DNA of 64,000 nucleotides from NCBI RefSeq assembly GCF_016743815.1, contig NZ_CP061035.1, positions 2,792,501-2,856,500 of the forward strand. Reading direction: 5' to 3'. The stretch is from Sphingomonas aliaeris. GTDB lineage: Bacteria; Pseudomonadota; Alphaproteobacteria; Sphingomonadales; Sphingomonadaceae. This document shows, one piece after another, positions 57,527 through 64,000 of this stretch (position 1 is the stretch's first letter; each line of letters opens with the position of its first letter). The translations under genes and the position numbers were made by a program. Under the pieces are notes generated by a model. The model was not told where the DNA came from. It searched no databases and saw nothing but the letters and a program-made list of their open reading frames with translations.

Positions 57527-58366
57527 ATGTTCGACCGTACCTATTACGCCACGCATCCCGACATGATGGAATGCGTCTCGAATGACGAACTGCGCGACCG
57601 CTACCTGATCGGCGGGCTATTCCGCGACGGGGAATGCGTGCTGAACTATACGCATGCCGACCGCTTCGTGATCGGTGGCGTCGCGGTCGCCAGCGGCAGC
57701 GTGAAGCTGCCCGACCAGACCGAGCCGGCATCGGCGGCGGGCCACCCGTTCCTGGAGCGCCGCGAACTCGCGATCGTCAACGTCAGCACCGTCGAAGGCA
57801 CCGTCACCGTGGACGGCGAGACCTTCACGCTCGGCAACAAGGACTGCCTGTACGTCACGATGGGCGCAAAGGACGTGCAGTTTTCGGGCGATGGCGCGCG
57901 TTTCTATCTGGCGTCCTGCCCGGCGCACAAGGCGTTCACCACGCGCAAGCTGGGGATCGGCGATGCCAACGCGCTGGAACGCGGCAGCCTGGAGGAATCG
58001 AACGAGCGCACGATCTTCCAGCTCGTCATTCCGGGCATCTGCGACAGCGCGCAACTGGTCATGGGCCTGACCGTGCTGAAGCCGGGCAGCGTGTGGAACA
58101 CGATGCCGCCGCACATCCACGAACGCCGCAGCGAGATCTATTTCTACTTCGAACTGGATGGCCCGAACGACCGCGTCTTCCATTACATGGGCGAAGGCGA
58201 AGCGATGCGGCACATCGTGATGGCGAACGAGGAAGCGGTCATCAGCCCGCCCTGGTCGATCCACATGGGGTCCGGCACCAAGGCCTATGCCTTCATCTGG
58301 GCGATGGCGGGCGAGAATCAGGATTATACGGATATGAACGTGCTGGATATCTGCCAGCTGGCGTGA
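57527..58366 (+). CDS. kduI: 5-dehydro-4-deoxy-D-glucuronate isomerase
   Basis: Cupin-fold zinc enzyme of 279 residues acting on 5-keto-4-deoxyuronate, a product of pectate or other uronate-polymer lyases. Family marks are [30 protein letters not shown] and the zinc-binding [18 protein letters not shown] with [19 protein letters not shown]. It begins 15 bases after uxaC with CCGGAGA as ribosome-binding site. Its presence implies a lyase-fed input, not only free uronates. Confidence 0.95.
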   Translation: MFDRTYYATHPDMMECVSNDELRDRYLIGGLFRDGECVLNYTHADRFVIGGVAVASGSVKLPDQTEPASAAGHPFLERRELAIVNVSTVEGTVTVDGETFTLGNKDCLYVTMGAKDVQFSGDGARFYLASCPAHKAFTTRKLGIGDANALERGSLEESNERTIFQLVIPGICDSAQLVMGLTVLKPGSVWNTMPPHIHERRSEIYFYFELDGPNDRVFHYMGEGEAMRHIVMANEEAVISPPWSIHMGSGTKAYAFIWAMAGENQDYTDMNVLDICQLA

Positions 58367-58403
58367 GGTTGGGTTAGGCTGCCCTCACTTTCAGTTGGGA
58401 TGA

Positions 58404-58574
58404 CCCTAAGCTCCTCTCCCTTTCAGGGAGGGGCGAACCTTAAGCTCCCCTCCCTGAAAGGGAGGGGTTGGGGGTGGGTCCGGGCCGGGCGATACGGCGG
58501 CCCCCTTCGCGTGATCATCCGTATCGCGAGCACTCCACCCACCCCCGGCCCCTCCCTTCCAGGGAGGGGAGAAG
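58404..58574. repeat. REP cluster (three arms) between kduI and kduD
   Basis: Three hairpin arms: CTCTCCCTTTCAGGGAGGGG, CCCCTCCCTGAAAGGGAGGGG and, inverted, CCCCTCCCTTCCAGGGAGGGG. The last two face each other with GGGGGTGGG/CCCACCCCC tails, a REPIN. They fill most of the 250-base gap inside an operon, so they may trim or stabilise the mRNA between kduI and kduD. Confidence 0.8.
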
Positions 58575-58617
58575 ATCAACGCCCTGCCATCCCCGGCGGG
58601 ACGCGGAGAAGACCAGA

Positions 58618-59370
58618 ATGAACCCTTTCGACCTTTCAGGAAAAGTTGCCGTCGTCACCGGCGCGAACACCGGTATCGGGCAGGCGATCGCCGTCGCGCT
58701 GGCGGCCGCGGGCGCCGACGTGGCGTGCGTCGGCCGGACCCCGGCGGACGATACGGTCGCGCAGATCCGGGCGCTGGGTCGCCGGGCCGAGATCGTGTCC
58801 GCCGACCTGTCCTCGATCGAGCCGGTGCAACGGGTTGTCGACGAAACGCTGGAAAAGCTTGGTGGGCTGGACATTCTGGTCAACAATGCCGGCATTATCC
58901 GCCGCGCGGATGCCGTTGATTTCACGGAGGAAGATTGGGATGCCGTGGTCGATACCAACATGAAGTCGGTATTTTTCCTGTGCCAGGCGGCGGGCCGTCA
59001 CATGATCGCGCAGGGCAAGGGCAAGATCATCAACATCGCGTCGATGCTGACGTTCCAGGGCGGCATCCGCGTGCCGAGCTATACCGCGTCCAAATCGGGT
59101 ATCGGTGGGCTGACCAAGCTGCTGGCGAACGAATGGGCGGCGAAGGGGATCAACGTCAACGCGATCGCCCCCGGCTATATCGCGACCAACAACACGACGG
59201 CGTTGCAGGCCGACGAGGCGCGCAACAAGTCGATCGTCGATCGCATCCCCGCCGCGCGGTGGGGCGATGCCAGCGATCTGGGCGGGGCGGCGGTGTTCCT
59301 CGCATCGGCGGCGGCGGACTATGTCCAGGGCCATATCCTTGCGGTCGATGGCGGCTGGCTGGCACGCTGA
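58618..59370 (+). CDS. kduD: 2-deoxy-D-gluconate 3-dehydrogenase (KduD-type SDR)
   Basis: Short-chain dehydrogenase of 250 residues reducing 2,5-diketo-3-deoxygluconate to 2-keto-3-deoxygluconate after KduI. NAD-binding TGANTGIG, NNAGIIRR, the catalytic serine in IASMLTFQGG, YTASKSGIGG and the KduD-typical APGYIATNNTTAL. GACGCGGAGAAG lies upstream of the ATG. Its stop TGA overlaps the kdgK start by one base. Confidence 0.93.
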   Translation: MNPFDLSGKVAVVTGANTGIGQAIAVALAAAGADVACVGRTPADDTVAQIRALGRRAEIVSADLSSIEPVQRVVDETLEKLGGLDILVNNAGIIRRADAVDFTEEDWDAVVDTNMKSVFFLCQAAGRHMIAQGKGKIINIASMLTFQGGIRVPSYTASKSGIGGLTKLLANEWAAKGINVNAIAPGYIATNNTTALQADEARNKSIVDRIPAARWGDASDLGGAAVFLASAAADYVQGHILAVDGGWLAR

Positions 59371-60377
59371 TGGGACAATTTCTCGCATTCGGGGAGATGA
59401 TGCTCCGCTTGTCCCCGCCGGGCCGCGAACTGCTGATGCAGACGCCGCGATTCGACGTGTGGGTGGCGGGTGCCGAGGCGAACGTCGTCACGCAACTGGC
59501 GAAGCTGGGCCATCATGTCGGGTTCGCGACGATGGTGCCGGACAACGATCTCGGCCGCTCGGCGATCGCGACATTGCGCGGACACGGCGTCGATACGTCG
59601 GCGATCCAGTTTGGCGGCGAACGGATGGGGCTGTATTTCGTCACGTCGGGCGCGGGGATGCGCGCGACCGAAGTGATTTACGACCGCGCCTGGTCGTCCT
59701 TCGCGCAAGCCCCCTTTTCGGGGTGGCAGTGGGATGAATTGCTGGACGGCGTGGACCGGTTGCACCTGTCGGGCATCACGCCCGCGCTCGGTCCAGTGCC
59801 GGCGGAAAGTGCACTGGCCGCGGTACGCGCGGCGTCGGAACGCGGGGTCGCGGTATCGTTCGACGGCAATTGGCGTGGCAAGCTATGGGAACGGTGGGAT
59901 TCGAACCCGCGCGACATCCTGAACCAGTTGGTGGCGGAGGCGGATCTGATGTTCGGCAATCACCGCGACATCGCATTGCTGCTGGACCGCGAATTCTCCG
60001 CCGATGCGGAGGTGCGCCGACGGGAGGCCGCGGATGCCGCCTTCAGCGCATTCCCGAAGCTTCGGACGATCGCCTCGACCGCGCGCCACGTCGATCATGT
60101 CGACCTGCACCGCCTGTCCGCGCGCGTCGACACTCGCGAGGGCCATGCCCAGACGGAGGAAGTGACGCTGGCCGGGATCGTCGACCGGATCGGCGGGGGC
60201 GACGCCTTTGCCGCCGGCGTTCTCCACGCGCTGCGATCGGGTGGCGACAGCGCCGCCGCCGCCAGCACGGGACTGGCACTCGCCGCGCTGAAGCATTCGT
60301 TGCCGGGCGATGCGAGCCTGTTCCGTCAGGCCGATGTCGATGCGTATCTCGCCGGGGGTCTCGACGTCCGGCGTTGA
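59370..60377 (+). CDS. kdgK: 2-keto-3-deoxygluconate kinase
   Basis: PfkB-family sugar kinase of 335 residues that phosphorylates 2-keto-3-deoxygluconate to feed the Entner-Doudoroff route. Features are GEMMLRLSPPGR, VAGAEANVVTQLAKLGH, SFDGNWRGKLW, DLMFGNHRD and the catalytic GGGDAFAAGVLHAL. The ATG shares one base with the kduD stop (TGATG). No aldolase (eda) is visible in the window. Confidence 0.93.
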   Translation: MGQFLAFGEMMLRLSPPGRELLMQTPRFDVWVAGAEANVVTQLAKLGHHVGFATMVPDNDLGRSAIATLRGHGVDTSAIQFGGERMGLYFVTSGAGMRATEVIYDRAWSSFAQAPFSGWQWDELLDGVDRLHLSGITPALGPVPAESALAAVRAASERGVAVSFDGNWRGKLWERWDSNPRDILNQLVAEADLMFGNHRDIALLLDREFSADAEVRRREAADAAFSAFPKLRTIASTARHVDHVDLHRLSARVDTREGHAQTEEVTLAGIVDRIGGGDAFAAGVLHALRSGGDSAAAASTGLALAALKHSLPGDASLFRQADVDAYLAGGLDVRR

Positions 60378-61932
60378 GGGCTGGACGCGCCGCGGCGTGA
60401 TCGGCGCGGGGGCTGCGGCGGCTTTGGCCGGCGCGCGCGCAACCGCTGCACTCCCCGCGGATCCGATCGTTCGTGCGCCCGCCGGAGCATTCGCAGGAGC
60501 GCGCGAAGACGGCGTGACGGGGTTTCGCGGCATTCGTTATGGTCGCGCCGAACGCTTTCGATCGCCGACACCTGTCGCCCCGCCCCGGCAGGTAGTCGCC
60601 GCGCGGGAATTCGGCCCGGTCGCCCCTCAGAACGGACCGTATACGCCGCAGTCCGAAGACTGCCTTTTCCTCAACATCTGGACGCCCGCGCCTGATCGCC
60701 GCGCAGCGCGTCCGGTGATGGTCTACATCCATGGCGGCGCTTATTCGAACGGCAGCGTCACCGATCCGTTGAACGACGGCGCAACGCTGGCCGCGCACGG
60801 CGACGTCGTCGTGGTGACGATCAATCACCGGCTGAACGCGTTCGGATATCTGTATCTCGCGCGGATCGACCCGCGCTTTCCCGACAGCGGCAATGCCGGG
60901 CAACTGGACCTGATCCTCGCGCTGCGCTGGATCGGCGAGAATATCGCGGCGTTCGGGGGCGATCCGGGGCGGGTGATGGTCTTCGGCCAGTCCGGCGGCG
61001 GCGCGAAGATCGCGACGTTGATGGGGATGCCGGCCGCGCAGGGCCTGTTCCACCGCGCGGCGACGATGAGCGGGCAGCAGGTCACGGCGTCGGGACCGAT
61101 CAACGCGACGCTGCGCGCGCGGGCCTTTCTGGCGAAACTTGGCGTGGCGGAGCGCGATCTGTCGCCTTTGCTAGCTATGCCCGCGCAAAAGTTGGTCGAT
61201 GCGCTAGCCACCACCGATCCGATCCTTGGCGGCGGTGTGTATTTCGGGCCCGTGCTGGATATGACGTGGCTGACCCGGCATCCGTTCTGGCCCGATGCCA
61301 ACCCGCAATCGCGCGGCATCCCGATGATCCTCGGCAATACGCAGGACGAGACGCGCGGCTTCATTTCTCCTGCGTCCGCACGGATACGGGCGCTGACCTG
61401 GGACAATCTCGCCGCGACGATGGCGCCCGAACTGCGCATCGACGTGCTGCCCGAATGGGTCGTGGCGCAATTCCGTGCGCGCTACCCGGGCTGGTCGCCG
61501 GAACAGATATTCTACCGCGCGACGACTGCTGCCCGAAGCTGGCGCGGCCAGATCATCGAGGCGGAGGCGCGGGCGGCGCAAGGCACGCGGACGTGGGTGT
61601 ACCAGCTGGATTTCGCATCGCGCACCAACCCGCGGAAAGGTGCCTTCCATACGCTCGACATTCCGTTGGTGTTCGGGACGCTTGGGGCCGCGGGGTCGGA
61701 AACCGGAACCGGGGCGGATGCGCGCGCGGCGAGTGCCGCGTTGCAGGATGCGTTCGTCGCCTTTGCGCGTACCGGCGATCCGAACCGTGCGGGATCGGCC
61801 GGGTGGCCGGTCTACGATCTCGCACGACGCGCGACCTTGGTGGTCGATGCGCGGTCCAGGGTGGTGGATGATCCGCGCCGGTGGGAACGCGAGCAGTTCG
61901 CGCGCATTCCGTATATCCAGCCCGGGAGCTAG
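60340..61932 (+). CDS. Type-B carboxylesterase with twin-arginine signal
   Basis: Exported esterase of 530 residues. The signal is WTRRGVIGAGAAAALAGARA (twin-arginine pattern). It shows EDCLFLNIWTP, the oxyanion HGGAYSNGS, catalytic serine in FGQSGGGAK, and the C-terminal histidine loop FHTLDIPLVFGT. The best ATG overlaps kdgK by 38 bases. Position at the end of the uronate operon suggests removal of acetyl, methyl or feruloyl esters from uronate-rich polysaccharides, which is inference. Confidence 0.87.
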   Translation: MRISPGVSTSGVEGWTRRGVIGAGAAAALAGARATAALPADPIVRAPAGAFAGAREDGVTGFRGIRYGRAERFRSPTPVAPPRQVVAAREFGPVAPQNGPYTPQSEDCLFLNIWTPAPDRRAARPVMVYIHGGAYSNGSVTDPLNDGATLAAHGDVVVVTINHRLNAFGYLYLARIDPRFPDSGNAGQLDLILALRWIGENIAAFGGDPGRVMVFGQSGGGAKIATLMGMPAAQGLFHRAATMSGQQVTASGPINATLRARAFLAKLGVAERDLSPLLAMPAQKLVDALATTDPILGGGVYFGPVLDMTWLTRHPFWPDANPQSRGIPMILGNTQDETRGFISPASARIRALTWDNLAATMAPELRIDVLPEWVVAQFRARYPGWSPEQIFYRATTAARSWRGQIIEAEARAAQGTRTWVYQLDFASRTNPRKGAFHTLDIPLVFGTLGAAGSETGTGADARAASAALQDAFVAFARTGDPNRAGSAGWPVYDLARRATLVVDARSRVVDDPRRWEREQFARIPYIQPGS

Positions 61933-61942
61933 GCCGCACGCC

Positions 61943-62371
61943 TCATTTGGCCGCGACGGGTTTGGCCAGCGGATAGGAGATGATCAGCGACAAGGACTTG
62001 CCCCCGGTCTGTCGGATGCCGACCGTCGCGCCGCTGTACAGATAGGCCGTCATACCGGGCGTGAGCGTCCTGCGCTCCCCGCCCGACGTCACCTCGCCGG
62101 TGCCGGACAGGACGTAATATACTTCGTCATGATCGATCCGGTGCACCCCGATCGCCGCGCCGCGGTGCAGGATGCGCTTGCGGAACTCCATCGTCCGGCC
62201 GTCGACGCCGTCGCTGATCCGGTACGCCGTGCTCATCCCGATCGCGCCATGCGGGGGCGGCTCGCGCCGGATCGTGGCGCGTTCTTCGATCACGACCATC
62301 GGACGTTCGGCGGCAGGGACCGAAGCCACCGCCGCCTGTGCCGCGACCAGCGTCAGGATCGCGCCGATCAT
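61943..62371 (-). CDS. Small secreted cupin protein
   Basis: Protein of 142 residues. Short signal sequence MIGAILTLVAAQAAVASVPA, then a single cupin barrel: HRGAAIGVHRIDHDEVYYVLSGTGEV (motif 1 with metal ligands) and GMTAYLYSGATVGIRQTG (motif 2, with the usual histidine not obvious). It lies two bases past the stop of the TonB receptor, same strand, so it is probably co-transcribed. Function unknown; periplasmic sugar binding or isomerase-type activity are options. Confidence 0.75.
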   Translation of the reverse strand: MIGAILTLVAAQAAVASVPAAERPMVVIEERATIRREPPPHGAIGMSTAYRISDGVDGRTMEFRKRILHRGAAIGVHRIDHDEVYYVLSGTGEVTSGGERRTLTPGMTAYLYSGATVGIRQTGGKSLSLIISYPLAKPVAAK

Positions 62372-62373
62372 CG

Positions 62374-64000
62374 TCAGAACTTGAAGCGTGCGCCGAAGTA
62401 GAACTGCCGTCCCGTATGGTGCGACACGCTCAGGCGATCGGCGGCGCTGTCGATATACTGATCGACATATTCGTCGGTCAGGTTGATCGCCTCCAGTGTC
62501 AGCGACACGTTCTCGGTCACCTTCACCGATGCCGACATATCGACGTTGATCGTCCCGTGCGTACCTTCGACATCGTTGAACGTCGGCTTACCCGCATTGG
62601 GGTTGAACACCGGACCCGTTCCCGCCGGCACGCCGTTGCGACCCGGAACCGAGGTCAGGAAGCCGCTGCGATACGCGACCGAACCACGCAACGAGAAGAT
62701 CTTGTCCTCATAGTACAATGTGCCGTTCGCGCTGTGCTTCGACAAATTGACCAGCGGTTGCGTCACCGTAGGCGAACCGACCGGCGCGGCGAGCGGATAG
62801 ACGATGTTCGAATCCACATAGGTGTAGTTCGCCTGCACGCCCAGATTGCTAAGCGCACCTGGCAGGAACTTCAGCTGCGACTGGAAGCCGACCTCGATCC
62901 CCTTCAGCTTGCCGCCGGGGCTGTCGACCGGCTGCGTGACCGTGAACAGGTCGGTCGCCGACGCGTTCGTTCCCGTCAGCAGGCTTTCCGGCAGGCCCAA
63001 CTGGTTGAACGGAATGGTATCCGTACTGGTCGCCACGAAGGACGAGATGTCCTTGTAGAACAGGCCGACGACGAAGGACGACCCGCGCGAGAAATACCAT
63101 TCGAACGACAGGTCGACGTCGGTCGCCTTGGTCGGGCTGACGAACGGATTGCCCAGCGACAACGTGCGGTTGCCGCCGCTCACCGAGAAGGAACCGCCCG
63201 GGCTGAGCGTGCCGATGTTCGGCCGTGCGATGACGCGCGCCGCGGCCGCACGGACGACGAAGTCCGGGGTCAGGTTGACGCTGAGGTTCGCCGAGGGGAG
63301 CCAGTTGCGATACGTGCGATCGACATCGACCAGCAGAAAGCCCGTCGCCGTATTCTGATAACCGGTCGAGCTCTGGCGGGTTTCGACGAAGCGCAACCCT
63401 GCGTCCGCCTTCACGTCCAGCCCGGCGACTTCACCCTTGTAGACGAGCTGGCCGAAACCGCCGATGTCGCGTTCGCTGACCGTCGTGAAGTTACCCCGTG
63501 CCGAGGCATTGGTGATGCCCGTCAGCGCGAAGCGGCCGGTGTTCGAATAGATGCCCAGCGTGTTTGCGAACGCGCCCAGGTTCGGCACTACGAACGTCCC
63601 CGGCGTCCCGCCGAGCGCCGTATCCGGGCTGAACGAATAGAGCGTCGAGAGTGGGCCGAGTTGCCCCGCCCCCACCAGACCCGCCACATCGGTTTCGCTG
63701 GTACGGCGATATTCCTCCGACGAGAAATTATACTTCTTATAATCGCCGCCGATCACGATGCTGAGCGGATCGCTGAGCTTGTACGCCAATTGCGCGCGGC
63801 CGACGCGGAAGTCGTTGTCGACATATTGCGGGCGCAAACGGATTTCGGCGAGCGTGAAGGCGGCGGGGTCGCGAACATTCAGATTGCCATAGTTGAACGT
63901 CGGGGTGCGACCGTCGCGGAAATCGTAGCTATAGCCCTGCACGTTATTGGCATCGAGCGCGACCGTGGTCTGGATCGGGTTGGCGAATGCCGATTTCGAA
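62374..64000 (-). CDS. TonB-dependent outer-membrane receptor (partial, 5' end beyond the window)
   Basis: C-terminal 542 residues of a beta-barrel receptor; the frame stays open to the window edge. Barrel strands alternate (LAYKLSDPLSIVIGGDYKKY, DVDLSFEWYFSRGSSFVVGLFYKDI, LSKHSANGTLYYEDKIFSLR) and the end GRQFYFGARFKF has the terminal aromatic needed for barrel assembly. The arrangement LNLTDEY-like INLTDEYVDQYID is typical of sphingomonad oligosaccharide receptors. Located beside uronate genes, it probably takes up pectin or alginate fragments. N-terminal plug not visible. Confidence 0.9.
   Translation of the reverse strand, partial: SKSAFANPIQTTVALDANNVQGYSYDFRDGRTPTFNYGNLNVRDPAAFTLAEIRLRPQYVDNDFRVGRAQLAYKLSDPLSIVIGGDYKKYNFSSEEYRRTSETDVAGLVGAGQLGPLSTLYSFSPDTALGGTPGTFVVPNLGAFANTLGIYSNTGRFALTGITNASARGNFTTVSERDIGGFGQLVYKGEVAGLDVKADAGLRFVETRQSSTGYQNTATGFLLVDVDRTYRNWLPSANLSVNLTPDFVVRAAAARVIARPNIGTLSPGGSFSVSGGNRTLSLGNPFVSPTKATDVDLSFEWYFSRGSSFVVGLFYKDISSFVATSTDTIPFNQLGLPESLLTGTNASATDLFTVTQPVDSPGGKLKGIEVGFQSQLKFLPGALSNLGVQANYTYVDSNIVYPLAAPVGSPTVTQPLVNLSKHSANGTLYYEDKIFSLRGSVAYRSGFLTSVPGRNGVPAGTGPVFNPNAGKPTFNDVEGTHGTINVDMSASVKVTENVSLTLEAINLTDEYVDQYIDSAADRLSVSHHTGRQFYFGARFKF

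Noticed and set aside
59893..59912. GGGATTCGAACCC, resembling a tRNA T-arm on the minus strand
   Set aside because: It lies inside kdgK, codes for the conserved sugar-kinase region, and no acceptor, D or anticodon arms can be folded around it.

Overview
The window is a GC-rich chromosomal segment from an alphaproteobacterium, most likely Sphingomonas or a close sphingomonad. The reasons are a PEP-CTERM protein with the sphingomonad-style tail (PETATWGMMIAGFG), XrtA-type PrsK/PrsR regulators, a TonB-dependent receptor beside uronate catabolism, and a family of G/C-rich intergenic palindromes. I saw no rRNA, tRNA, CRISPR array, prophage or insertion sequence.

Layout. 1-3762: end of an exopolysaccharide/XrtA cluster (sugar transferase, PrsK kinase, PrsR sigma-54 activator). 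3.8-13 kb: housekeeping and signalling (DUF815 ATPase, HWE-type kinase, ABC-F protein, PepSY protein with an OmpR-type two-component pair, luciferase-like oxidoreductase, RhlE-type helicase). 13.1-16.4 kb: nitroreductase, then thiolase, SDR dehydrogenase and hotdog thioesterase. 16.5-25.9 kb, minus strand: a tightly packed nine-gene propionyl-CoA operon (pccB, small secreted protein, mce, enoyl-CoA hydratase, methylmalonyl-CoA mutase, LprI-like, bioB, LprI-like, pccA). It is faced by a frameshifted ScfR-type regulator with a candidate operator between them. 27.5-32.6 kb: M13 peptidase, a PEP-CTERM protein behind a canonical sigma-54 promoter with an upstream palindrome, and a LytS/LytTR pair. 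32.7-46 kb: mixed housekeeping genes (DUF3297, glycine-zipper protein, EVE protein, typA, telA/xpaC pair, cysQ-like, tldD/pmbA family, ubiA, rsmE, gshA, ICMT-like), two unlisted small ORFs and a probable suhB/mmgR-like small RNA. 46-64 kb: a uronate (pectin/alginate-type) utilisation locus with DUF885 hydrolase, a very large LamG protein, ExuT-like transporter, hydratase, uxaA, LacI-type regulator, uxaC, kduI, kduD, kdgK, carboxylesterase, cupin and a TonB receptor cut by the window edge.

How it works together. PrsK/PrsR at the left edge probably drive the sigma-54 promoter 26 kb away. The propionyl-CoA operon carries acyl groups to succinyl-CoA and also makes its own cofactor enzyme (BioB for PccA). 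The uronate locus is tied together by three near-identical 14-bp operators (GGNAACCGGTGTCA) at the three promoter regions around the LacI regulator.

Two things need care. Four genes (scpA, scfR, the LamG gene, the hydratase) carry single-base frameshifts in short G/C runs, which looks like residual sequencing error, though each could be real. Also, a REP-type inverted doublet lies in frame inside pccA, and a solo REP hairpin lies inside the 5' end of bioB.
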